A stretch of DNA of 21,495 bases, taken from positions 1 to 21,495 of the forward strand of contig CAZXLJ010000055.1 in the NCBI GenBank assembly GCA_964641175.1, given 5' to 3'. The notes beneath the pieces were generated by a model, which saw nothing but the letters and a program-made list of their open reading frames with translations, searched no databases and was not told the origin of the DNA. The stretch's first letter is position 1. Every line of letters begins with the position of its first letter. Of this stretch, positions 1-7,295 are shown one piece after another. Origin of the DNA: CAYNST01 sp964641175. Lineage in GTDB: Bacteria; Pseudomonadota; Gammaproteobacteria; Pseudomonadales; Cellvibrionaceae. The position numbers were made by a program, and so were the translations under genes.

Positions 1-345
1 GAGTTTGCACAACCACGGTACAACCCTGCCAGCGAGCGCATTCGCTGTCGCTCTGATTCCATAAAAACTCTCGTTGTTCATTTAGCCAGCTGTCGTTATT
101 CCACATAAACTGGCTAACCCTTCCGGGGTTCGTGGGCCCCCGCATGCGCGAGGGCGACGAGTAGTTGGGGCAAGTTCCCTGTTAAAAGTACTCGTACACA
201 ACCCGAAGGGCCGGGCCTATTTTTCCGCCGGCGGCGTTCGAGCTTGCTTATTTGGAATACCAGACAGCGCTCGCTCGGCCTTGCCCGCCGAAAAAAGTGA
301 CCCCCGGCAGATGCAATCAAATTAGTGTGAACAGGCCCTGGGATA
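1..345. repeat. Dispersed repeat block, left copy (non-coding)
   Basis: No gene is supported in the first 468 bases. Four modules here recur at 3516-3990. Bases about 1-45 are the reverse complement of about 3631-3672 (shared core ggtacaaccctgcc / ggcagggtcgtacc). Bases about 118-205 are the reverse complement of about 3516-3600 and in direct orientation resemble about 3681-3733. Bases about 224-297 are the reverse complement of about 3784-3855 (shared ggcaaggcc and tccaaataa cores). Bases 327-342 (gtgaacaggccctggg) match 3975-3990 in direct orientation. Minus-strand reading frames across the block have no convincing start signals, and the copies differ by single-base indels as well as substitutions, so it reads as non-coding repeat DNA. 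The family is not recognised by name. Confidence 0.7.
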
Positions 346-468
346 GGTCCGGATTGTACGTTCCTCCGAGCAAACACAAAACTCTAAAGACTGTTTGCAT
401 TCGATTCCCGTATTTACCGCCAGAGTCATAGATCCAGCACCGATTGGTTTCGCACATGAGGAAGCAAT

Positions 469-1278
469 ATGAACGCCGACCGACCTTTGCAGGGGCAGAG
501 AGCCATAGTGACGGGGGCGAGTTCCGGAATCGGTGAGGCCGTCGCCCGTGCGCTTGCCGCAGGTGGGGCGAAAACGATCGTCAATTTCCACAGCAAGGAC
601 GGTGCTGCTGATCGGATAGTCAGCGAGATAGTGGCCGCGGGAGGGGAAGCCATGGCTTTTCAGGCGGACATCAGCGACGAGCAACAGGTCCGCAAACTAT
701 TTCAAAGTGCGATAGATGCATGGGGAAGCGTCGATATTCTGGTCAACAATGCGGGTATCCAGGTCGACGCCGCATTTGTAGACATGACTTTAGACCAATG
801 GCAAAAAGTCATTGATGTCAATTTGACCGGACACTTTCTATGCGCCCGTGAAGCCGCCCGGGTATTCCTGCGTCGGGGGGTGCAGCCAGAGCTGTCCTGC
901 GCCGCAGGGAAAATTATTTTTATTTCGTCTGTCCACGAAGTCATTCCCTGGGCTGGCCACGTCAATTACGCCACGTCAAAAGGAGGTATCGGGATGCTGA
1001 TGCGGTCTGTCGCACAGGAATTGGCCGCCCAGAAGGTTCGAGTCAACAGTATCGCACCTGGCGCCATCCGGACTCCCATTAATCGCGCGGCGTGGGACAC
1101 CCCGGAAGCAGAGGCGGATTTATTGCGAATGATTCCTTATGGGCGTATCGGGTTGCCCGAGGACGTGGGCAAGGCGGCACTTTGGCTGGCTTCCGATGCT
1201 TCTGATTATGTGACCGGAGAAACCCTCTATGTGGACGGAGGCATGATGCTCTATCCTCTTTTCCGTGAGGGCGGCTGA
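469..1278 (+). CDS. SDR-family NAD(P)-dependent oxidoreductase (glucose 1-dehydrogenase-like)
   Basis: A 269-aa classical short-chain dehydrogenase, cytosolic, predicted to oxidise or reduce a carbonyl/alcohol substrate with NAD(P). Visible motifs: the Rossmann glycine motif TGASSGIG at residues 15-22, the NNAG motif at 93-96, the catalytic serine in the FISS stretch (S153/S154), and the YxxxK pair Y167/K171. The C-terminal VTGETLYVDGG signature is typical of the family. Length is slightly above the usual 245-260 because of a short insertion (residues about 133-147, RRGVQPELSCAAGK) before the catalytic serine strand. The ATG is preceded by gagg at good spacing. Substrate cannot be read from sequence; glucose/sugar-alcohol dehydrogenases or 3-oxoacyl-ACP reductase-like enzymes are the nearest matches. 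It is the first gene after the left repeat block. Confidence 0.93.
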   Translation: MNADRPLQGQRAIVTGASSGIGEAVARALAAGGAKTIVNFHSKDGAADRIVSEIVAAGGEAMAFQADISDEQQVRKLFQSAIDAWGSVDILVNNAGIQVDAAFVDMTLDQWQKVIDVNLTGHFLCAREAARVFLRRGVQPELSCAAGKIIFISSVHEVIPWAGHVNYATSKGGIGMLMRSVAQELAAQKVRVNSIAPGAIRTPINRAAWDTPEAEADLLRMIPYGRIGLPEDVGKAALWLASDASDYVTGETLYVDGGMMLYPLFREGG

Positions 1279-1457
1279 AGTTCTTTCCGTTAAGGCAGCT
1301 GAACTTCTGGAAGGGTATGCAGCTGGATTCGACCGGACTTTAGGATCCGGAAAACTAGCGATACAAGTTGGTATGGGTTTTGAATAATCAACGCGAACTA
1401 ACTTTCAGAATTATGAGTGGCCCATCTATAGCAGAAGGTCACTCCGGAGATGCGATG

Positions 1458-1712
1458 ATGGATACCAAGCCTTCCCCCCGGCCCGACCTGGACGCCGACC
1501 TTCTGCCCGATCAGGTGGAGATGCTCTACAAGACTCAGTTTAATCAGGCATGGGGTACAACGCCCCGGCATGACTCGGGGAACAAGGAGTGGGCGCTGCG
1601 CCAGATTGACAGTGCTCATCAGCGGGCGGCTGCCGAAGTCGAGAAGCATTACGTAAAAACCAGAAGTGGTAACTGGATGAGAAAGCTTCAATGGGAAATC
1701 GGTTACATATAA
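1458..1712 (+). CDS. Small hypothetical protein, 84 aa
   Basis: Not recognised. The frame opens upstream at 1368, but the better start is one of the paired ATGs at 1455/1458, because ggaga lies at 1446-1450, giving 7-nt spacing to 1458. The product is hydrophilic and soluble, with a proline/aspartate-rich N-terminus (residues 1-20) and a helical, charged remainder rich in Glu, Gln and Lys with several tryptophans. It has no signal peptide, TM helix or cysteine. It lies 180 bp after the SDR gene and 94 bp before the EamA transporter, in the same direction. A real gene is likely from the Shine-Dalgarno signal and protein-like composition, but there is no functional clue. Confidence 0.6.
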   Translation: MDTKPSPRPDLDADLLPDQVEMLYKTQFNQAWGTTPRHDSGNKEWALRQIDSAHQRAAAEVEKHYVKTRSGNWMRKLQWEIGYI

Positions 1713-1806
1713 AAGAGGGACCAGCCGACTAGAATATTTGAGGCTGCTTCATCCATCGACGGATTGTCCTTTCCAGTAATTTCGTAGAGTGGAATTTTCC
1801 CCGCTA

Positions 1807-2742
1807 ATGAGTGAATCAACCATCATCCAGCGGGGCGCTGGTCGGCAGACCGGGAATTCCGATTTCCGCAAAGGTTTTTCAATCGCCGCCTTCGGCGTAT
1901 TCATGCTGAGCTGGGATGCGGTGTTTGTTCGCCTCGCCGATGTTTCCTCATGGGACGCAGCTTTCTGGCGCGGTGCGTTTATCGCTGTTTCCCTTTCCTG
2001 TTACCTGCTGGTAACCGGTGATTGGAAAAAGACCAGACAGCTGTTTAGCTATGGATGGATTGCCCTGCTGGTGTGCGGTTTGTATGGGTTCAACACCTTC
2101 CTGTTTGTAGCGGCGATTAGCCATACCAGCATCGCCAATGCGGTGGTGATTCTCAGCATTACCCCGGTTTTCTCGGCGCTTTTTTCCTGGTGGATGCTTC
2201 GGGAGAAAATTCCGGTACGTACCTGGATCGTCATGGCGTTTGCGGTGGCCGGTGTGGGGACGGTCTTCATCGGCTCATTAAACATCTCCGGCAATCGGGG
2301 CGACTTGCTCGCATTGCTGCTCGCCATGGCAACAGGATTGCTTTTTACCGTGTTGCGGCGCCACCCGGACTTGCCACGTATCCCGGCAGTCGCTGTGGGT
2401 GCGGCCGCTTCGGCGATATGCCTCTTTCCGTTGAGTAACCCATTGAGCGTGGGTGCGACCAGCCTGGGCTGGCTCGCCGTTATGGGTCTGTTGCAGAAGC
2501 CGCTGGCATCGGTGTGCATGTTAATTGCCACCCGTTATCTGCCCGCAGCAGAAGTGAGTCTGTTTTTCCTGCTGGAAGCTGTATTGGCGCCCCTGTGGGC
2601 ATGGATGATTCTCAGTGAAACCCCCAGCCTTTATACCCTGGCAGGGGGAACGATCGTCTTGTTGACCATGGCCGGCCATGCATGGTTCGAACTGAAACGC
2701 GATTCATCGGGAACCACCGACACCCAAAAGATTAAATCCTGA
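1807..2742 (+). CDS. EamA/DMT-family transporter (drug/metabolite exporter)
   Basis: Inner-membrane protein of about 311 aa (317 if the GTG at 1789 is used) with about ten hydrophobic segments arranged as two EamA repeats of five. The first repeat begins near the FGVFMLSWDAVFVRLA segment and ends at VGTVFIG. The second runs from LLALLLAMATGLLFTVLRR to the C-terminal LAGGTIVLLTMAGH helix. The short AEVSLFFLLEAVLAPLWAW segment is typical of the family's penultimate helices. Members export amino acids, nucleotides or other small metabolites; the substrate here is unknown. Neither candidate start has a strong ribosome-binding site, so the N-terminus is uncertain by six residues. The C-terminal tail is hydrophilic and presumably cytoplasmic. 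Confidence 0.92.
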   Translation: MSESTIIQRGAGRQTGNSDFRKGFSIAAFGVFMLSWDAVFVRLADVSSWDAAFWRGAFIAVSLSCYLLVTGDWKKTRQLFSYGWIALLVCGLYGFNTFLFVAAISHTSIANAVVILSITPVFSALFSWWMLREKIPVRTWIVMAFAVAGVGTVFIGSLNISGNRGDLLALLLAMATGLLFTVLRRHPDLPRIPAVAVGAAASAICLFPLSNPLSVGATSLGWLAVMGLLQKPLASVCMLIATRYLPAAEVSLFFLLEAVLAPLWAWMILSETPSLYTLAGGTIVLLTMAGHAWFELKRDSSGTTDTQKIKS

Positions 2743-2876
2743 ACCTGCGAAATGCCTGCACGCCTGTTGGTGTTCAAATTGCTTACCTTCAGTCACCGGC
2801 ACCAGCTCTAACAGACTGCCGGCACCAGATCTGACAGACTGGAAGCCCCGTGAATTTACACCCCCGGGAGGCTGGC

Positions 2877-3410
2877 ATGAATTTGAACCTGATTGGAGAA
2901 AACCATCCCGGCAAAGTCACCGGGGAGTTTCCGGACGGTGATGCAGCGATGCTCGCGATGGAAGCCCTCGTGGAAGACGCGGCGTTGAGCAGGGATAACA
3001 TAAAAATTATTCAGCCGGGCGACGTTAAGTCATTCTCCCGGAAAATTGAACCGGAAAGTCATGGTATCGCTCGCACGTTGGTGAAAACCCATATCGTTCT
3101 AGGGGTTGGAGGGCTGGGACTCGGGCTTGCTGTCTCCCTTCTGCTTGTGCTGTTCGGGCCACCTTTGACGGCCTCCAGTCCGATTCTCACGGTTACAAGT
3201 ATTACCACTATCAGCACATTCGCAGGATTGTTGCTGGCGGGGTTCATCTCCATAAGGCCAGATCATGATCCCCTCATCATGAAAGCCCGGCAGTCGCAGC
3301 GCAAAGGAAACTGGACCGTGGTTGCCCACACCGAGGACGCCACGGAGAACGCCAGAGCGCGAGAGGTGATGCAACAGACTGCAGCAACGTCATCGCGGCA
3401 CTCGCTTTAA
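2877..3410 (+). CDS. Two-TM membrane protein with YflT-like (general stress protein 17M-type) N-terminus
   Basis: A 177-aa protein. The ATG at 2877 is chosen over the upstream in-frame GTG at 2850 because cgggag (2865-2870) sits at ideal distance. Residues about 12-50 (GEFPDGDAAMLAMEAL, then a D-N-I-K-I-I-Q-P-G-D stretch) resemble the alpha/beta domain of general-stress proteins such as B. subtilis YflT, where a strand is followed by a helix that ends before a second strand. Two hydrophobic helices follow (about 72-95 and 98-122), separated by a short PPLTASS loop, then a short hydrophilic domain with a predicted beta strand (NWTVVAHTED). It is probably an inner-membrane protein with soluble ends in the cytoplasm. 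The family assignment rests on pattern only. It is the last gene before the right repeat block. Confidence 0.7.
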   Translation: MNLNLIGENHPGKVTGEFPDGDAAMLAMEALVEDAALSRDNIKIIQPGDVKSFSRKIEPESHGIARTLVKTHIVLGVGGLGLGLAVSLLLVLFGPPLTASSPILTVTSITTISTFAGLLLAGFISIRPDHDPLIMKARQSQRKGNWTVVAHTEDATENARAREVMQQTAATSSRHSL

Positions 3411-3519
3411 AGCGCGGTTTTCGTTTTGGACAGAGAAATCAGCTGGGCCACAAGTGGACACGGATGCTCATATAGTCGATGAAAAATTTGCGCGTATTTG
3501 CAAGATTTTCCTTAGGTTG

Positions 3520-3733
3520 TGTACGAAAAGTGCTTTTAACCGGGAACTTGTCTCAATTGCTCGTCGCTCTCACATACGCGGGGCCCACGAACCCCGGAAA
3601 GATCTGCCGACTGGGAATTAGATGGATACCGAATGCGTTGCCGGCAGGGTCGTACCGTGGTTGTGCATACTCCCCGCCCGTCGTGGGCCCCGCGGGCGCG
3701 AGGACGACGGACGTGAAAGGCACTTTTCGTACA
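3520..3733. repeat. Palindromic (MITE-like) element 1, 214 bp
   Basis: Perfect 14-bp terminal inverted repeats: tgtacgaaaagtgc at 3520-3533 and its reverse complement gcacttttcgtaca at 3720-3733. A second, inner perfect 11-bp pair lies at 3580-3590 and 3681-3691 (ggggcccacga / tcgtgggcccc). The arms share further imperfect similarity, the right arm looking like a shortened copy of the left. The central part (3631-3672) is related to bases 1-45 of the window. No transposase is encoded, and the reading frame spanning it (3479-3736) has no ribosome-binding site. A non-autonomous element or structured intergenic repeat is the best reading. Confidence 0.65.
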
Positions 3734-3736
3734 TAG

Positions 3737-3990
3737 CCCAGGGCTTGTTAACGCGGGTTTGGTTGTCTTGACGGGGGTTATTGTTTCGGTGGGCAAGGCC
3801 GGGCGAGTTCGGTTTGATAGTCCAAATAAAGCGAGCTCGGACGCCCCCGGGCGGGTTGCGGTTGAACGGCTACTCTGCCTGCCTCGCTCGTCGTTTCATT
3901 TGGAAGAGCCAAACATCTCTCTTCGCTTCTTGTTAAGCCTTTTTTTCAACTGAAACAGGAGTGATCAAGTCAGTGTTAACAGGCCCTGGG
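3737..3990. repeat. Palindromic (MITE-like) element 2, 254 bp
   Basis: Ends are 16-bp inverted repeats with one mismatch: cccagggcttgttaac at 3737-3752 and gttaacaggccctggg at 3975-3990. It begins 3 bp after element 1. The internal segment 3784-3855 is the reverse complement of 224-297 in the left block, while the right terminus matches 327-342 in direct orientation. Relative to the shared end, the internal module is therefore inverted between the two copies. No protein is supported inside. Bases 3991-4072 hold only the leader of the next gene. Confidence 0.65.
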
Positions 3991-4072
3991 TTACCTCTAA
4001 CCCGCCGCCAAGCGTTCAGAGCGCTGTTTCTATATTCATAGCCAGACAAGAGCGATCCAGGAGAAAAGTCCC

Positions 4073-6565
4073 ATGTCAGATAACACTCGTTCCGGGAAAG
4101 ATGCCGTGTTGATAACAGGCGCCTCCGGGAATCTCGGATCGTCGCTGACGAAAGCGCTGCAAGACGATTTCCGGGTAATCCGGTGCGACCGGCCGGAAAA
4201 AGCCAAAGATGATGTCGTGGGGATGGATATCACTTCGAAGGAATCCGTGGAGCAGGCGCTGCGGACGGTTGCGGAACGGACGGGAGGTAAACTCGCTGCA
4301 GTTATCCACCTGGCGGCTTACTTCGATTTCACCGGCGAAGTCTCGCCGCTTTACGAGAAAATCAACGAGCAGGGCACCCGAACGCTGCTGGAAGGGTTGC
4401 AGACACATCTCGAGGTGGAGCGCTTTATCTATGCCAGCACGATGCTGGTACACAAGCCTGCACGGCCGGGCGAAGTGATCATTGAAACCTCGCCGCTCGA
4501 GCCCGGTTGGGCCTATCCACAATCCAAGCTCAAGACGGAAGAGGTCATCGAAGCTCACTGCGGCCCCATACCTGTGGCGATCTTGCGCCTTGCCGGAGTT
4601 TATGACAGTGAAAGTTGTATACCGACTCTTGCTCATCAAATCGCCCGGGTGCATCAGAATGCGCTGCAGGGACATCTCTACGCAGGAGATAAAGACGCCG
4701 GACAGGCACTGTTGCACAGTGCAGACATGCTCGCGCTTTTCCGGCAGGTGGTCTTTAAGCGCAATGAGCTCCAGCAGTACGCGGTATTCCTCGCGGGTGA
4801 GGAAAGTGTTTTGAGCTATGAACAACTGCAGGACCGGTTGGGAAAGCTCATTCACGGAGAAGACGAATGGCCTACCATGAGCCTGCCGAAGCCTCTGGCA
4901 AAGGCGGGCGCCTGGCTGCAGGAAAAAACTGAACCGCTGGTGCCAGACCAGATTGACCATGGCCAAGAGCCATTTATCAAACCTTTCATGATAGACATGG
5001 CGTCAGATCATTACGCCCTGGATATTTCCCTCGCGCGCCAGCAGTTGCAATGGAGCCCGCAGCATCGGTTAAATGATGAGCTGCCGGCGATGGTCGCGTC
5101 GTTAAAGAAAGATCCCAAAGCGTGGTATGAACGAAATCGCATTCCGCTGCCCGCCTGGATTGAATCCGCCGAAGAAAAACAGCGCAATCCCGAGACCCTG
5201 CGACAGCGATATGAGCGGTTGTATCGACTGGAACATGCACAGAACTTGTGGGCGCCCCTGACCAACATGGCGCTGGGAGTCTGGCTGTTGTTCGCGCCTG
5301 CGACCATGGGGTATGTGAGTGATGCCATGCGCTGGAGCGACTGGGTCAGCGGCTGTCTCATCTGCATTTTCGCAGCCCTGTCACTATCGCCCAAACCCTG
5401 GTGGCGTGTATCGCGCTGGCTGACGGCAACAGTGGGACTCTGGGTAACGACTGCGCCGCTACTTTTCTGGGCGCCGACGGCGGCGGCCTATCTCAACGAT
5501 ACATTGGTAGGCGCTCTGGTCATCGGCTTTGCTCTGGCCACGCGCCCTTTTCCGGCACTTTCTCCGGCGGCCCACCTGACCGGCCCCGATGTACCCCCGG
5601 GTTGGGACTTTTCCCCTTCAGACTGGTTTCAGCGAATTCCCATCATTGCGCTGGCGTTTTTTGGATTTTTTATTTCCCGGTATATGGCAGCCTATCAGTT
5701 GGGTCACATTGACGCGGTCTGGGACCCGTTTTTTGCTGATGGTGCCTTGGGAGACGGCAAGAACGGCACGGAAGAAATCATCACTTCGGAGCTGTCGAAA
5801 TCGTGGCCAGTGCCTGACGCCGGACTGGGGGCACTCACCTATCTGCTTGAAATCATCACCGGGCTGATCGGATCACGACGACGCTGGCGCACCATGCCAT
5901 GGTTGGTGCTGCTTTTCGGCTTTATGATTGTTCCCCTGGGGGCGGTTTCAATCATGTTTATCATCATCCAGCCAATTCTGCTGAATACATGGTGTGCGCT
6001 GTGTTTACTCGCCGCGGCGGCAATGCTTCTGCAGATTCCGTATTCTTTCGACGAGATCATCGCGACGTTGCAGTTTCTTCGACGGCGTGCCAAAGCGGGC
6101 CGTCCCTGGCTGGTGGTGCTTTTTACCGGCGATACGGATGACGACCATGAATGTAAAAATGACGCAGATAATTTCCAAAATTCGCCCTTTGTCCTGTTGA
6201 AGAAGATGCTCGGCGGTGGGGTGAGCTTTCAATGGACCCTGGTTGCCTCCATGGCAGTGGGGGTGTGGCTCCTGACGACCCGGTTAACTCTCGGCTCGTC
6301 AGGCAGCATGGCCAACGCTGACCATGTAATCGGGTCGCTCGTGATTACAGTAGCTGTTGCAGCGCTCGCGGAAGTAATCCGTCCATTGCGCTATATCAAT
6401 GTGTTATTGGGACTCGCCTTATGGGTGACCCCGTTTGCGTACGATGCGAGCGTACCTGCGATGGTGGCAAGTCTGGTTTGCGGGTTGCTGCTGATCGTCC
6501 TGAGTCTGCCGAGGGGAAAGATCCGGAATAAATACGGGCGCTGGTCCAGGGTGATTTCCGTGTAA
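4073..6565 (+). CDS. Fusion protein: NAD-dependent epimerase/dehydratase - SPW repeat - VKOR-like - SPW repeat
   Basis: An 830-aa protein starting at an ATG behind aggaga. Residues 1 to about 330 form a cytosolic extended SDR: TGASGNLG (15-22) for NAD(P) binding, S122/T123, and the YxxxK pair Y148/K152. After a charged linker with a predicted helix come several TM segments. Residues about 391-495 match the SPW repeat pattern (ALGVWLLFAPATMGY and a second LWVTTAPLLFWAPT unit). Residues about 515-670 look like a vitamin K epoxide reductase-type four-helix domain with the redox motif W-C-A-L-C (C641, C644) in its last helix and a WPVPDAGLG segment where VKORs usually have a G-I-P-x-A-x-x-G motif. 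Residues about 718-815 are a second SPW-like unit (MAVGVWLL). VKOR domains re-oxidise thiol oxidoreductases or reduce quinones. The loop cysteine pair of ordinary bacterial VKORs is absent. Substrates of either half are unknown; the fusion implies an NAD(P)-linked redox job at the inner membrane. Confidence 0.88.
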   Translation: MSDNTRSGKDAVLITGASGNLGSSLTKALQDDFRVIRCDRPEKAKDDVVGMDITSKESVEQALRTVAERTGGKLAAVIHLAAYFDFTGEVSPLYEKINEQGTRTLLEGLQTHLEVERFIYASTMLVHKPARPGEVIIETSPLEPGWAYPQSKLKTEEVIEAHCGPIPVAILRLAGVYDSESCIPTLAHQIARVHQNALQGHLYAGDKDAGQALLHSADMLALFRQVVFKRNELQQYAVFLAGEESVLSYEQLQDRLGKLIHGEDEWPTMSLPKPLAKAGAWLQEKTEPLVPDQIDHGQEPFIKPFMIDMASDHYALDISLARQQLQWSPQHRLNDELPAMVASLKKDPKAWYERNRIPLPAWIESAEEKQRNPETLRQRYERLYRLEHAQNLWAPLTNMALGVWLLFAPATMGYVSDAMRWSDWVSGCLICIFAALSLSPKPWWRVSRWLTATVGLWVTTAPLLFWAPTAAAYLNDTLVGALVIGFALATRPFPALSPAAHLTGPDVPPGWDFSPSDWFQRIPIIALAFFGFFISRYMAAYQLGHIDAVWDPFFADGALGDGKNGTEEIITSELSKSWPVPDAGLGALTYLLEIITGLIGSRRRWRTMPWLVLLFGFMIVPLGAVSIMFIIIQPILLNTWCALCLLAAAAMLLQIPYSFDEIIATLQFLRRRAKAGRPWLVVLFTGDTDDDHECKNDADNFQNSPFVLLKKMLGGGVSFQWTLVASMAVGVWLLTTRLTLGSSGSMANADHVIGSLVITVAVAALAEVIRPLRYINVLLGLALWVTPFAYDASVPAMVASLVCGLLLIVLSLPRGKIRNKYGRWSRVISV

Positions 6566-6654
6566 TGGTTTGGCTGGCCTGGCCTTTGCATATGCATTAC
6601 CGTCCGCAATCAAAGCGGATAGAAAATCCGATAATCAGACTGAGGAACATGATC

Positions 6655-7005
6655 ATGTTAATCAAGAAACTGGCTGTAACTTCAGTGTTGGTGACCGCCC
6701 TGGCCGCGGGTTACACCCATGCTGGAGATGGAAAGGATCTCGGTGATAAAACTAAAGCAGCAGTTACTGGCCATGATCTTGGTTCTTCATCACGGATGAA
6801 AGCCGACTGGGTGGATGCTTTGAACATTCAGGATAGCGACAAGGCCGAGGATGTTCGTGAGATTCAGGCCAGCTATTGGGAAGACAAGAAAAAGCTGGAA
6901 GAAAAGATGTCGGAACTGGAACAGAAGAAAGACAAGAAACTGCAAAAGGTACTGTCTCAGGAAGAGCTGGAAAAGCTCCAGACTTTGTCCGGGGACTCGC
7001 AGTAA
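6655..7005 (+). CDS. Small exported coiled-coil protein (periplasmic, Spy/CpxP-like in style)
   Basis: A 116-aa protein. The ATG at 6655 is preferred to 6649 because AGGA at 6643-6646 is then 8 nt away. Residues 1 to about 23 are a Sec signal peptide (K-K, then LAVTSVLVTALAAGYTHA, cleavage after T-H-A). The mature part is very hydrophilic and charged. From about residue 60 it forms a lysine/glutamate-rich amphipathic helix (heptad-like KKLEEKMSELEQKKDKK) and ends with L-S-Q-E-E-L-E-K-L-Q-T-L, reminiscent of LTxxQ-type periplasmic stress proteins. That resemblance is general, not a firm family match. It lies 89 bp after the large fusion gene and 78 bp before the entericidin pair, all in the same direction, suggesting an envelope-stress cluster. 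Confidence 0.75.
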   Translation: MLIKKLAVTSVLVTALAAGYTHAGDGKDLGDKTKAAVTGHDLGSSSRMKADWVDALNIQDSDKAEDVREIQASYWEDKKKLEEKMSELEQKKDKKLQKVLSQEELEKLQTLSGDSQ

Positions 7006-7083
7006 TACCAACGCTGGCGAAGGGGCCGGTACGACATTAATTGCCGGTCCACCCAGATACAACATTAAAACCGGGAGTGAATC

Positions 7084-7215
7084 ATGTTGACCAATACTAT
7101 TCGAGTAATGCTCATGGCGCTGGTGGCGCTGACTTTTACTGCTTGTGAAACAACCGAGGGTTTCGGTAGAGACGTTGAAAATGCAGGAGACGAAATCGAA
7201 GATGCGATGGATTAA
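7084..7215 (+). CDS. Entericidin A/B-family lipoprotein, copy 1 (43 aa)
   Basis: A 43-codon gene: ATG behind gggag (7073-7077), stop TAA at 7213-7215. A hydrophobic signal segment (MLTNTIRVMLMALVALTFTA) is followed directly by C21, the lipobox cysteine (F-T-A-C). The mature peptide C-E-T-T-E-G-F-G-R-D-V-E-N-A-G-D-E-I-E-D follows the entericidin pattern (C-N-T-x-x-G-x-G-x-D-x-x-x-x-G). Entericidins are tiny membrane lipoproteins; in E. coli EcnA and EcnB act as an antidote/bacteriolytic toxin pair under starvation. The mature part is strongly acidic. Confidence 0.88.
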   Translation: MLTNTIRVMLMALVALTFTACETTEGFGRDVENAGDEIEDAMD

Positions 7216-7295
7216 TCCCGCACTTTGAAAGATCTACCGGACTTAACAGGAATTTGAGGAATTTCGGATTGCGCGATTCCAAAGGAGAAAAATTC

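Noticed and set aside
114..377. Minus-strand 87-codon frame, similar over about 30 residues to the plus-strand frame at 3479-3736
   Set aside because: The similarity is that of the DNA repeat itself. The copies differ by frame-shifting indels beyond the shared stretch and neither frame has a ribosome-binding site.
322..684. Minus-strand 120-codon frame
   Set aside because: Overlaps the start of the well-supported SDR gene on the other strand; no motifs.
2049..2531. Minus-strand 160-codon frame
   Set aside because: Antisense shadow of the EamA transporter gene.
3403..3414. Palindrome cgctttaaagcg at the end of the YflT-like gene as a terminator
   Set aside because: No loop is possible without unpairing the centre, and the T-rich stretch that follows is interrupted; too weak to call.
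4076..4966. Minus-strand 296-codon frame
   Set aside because: Antisense to the SDR half of the fusion gene, whose motifs are intact; long antisense frames are common in GC-rich genes.
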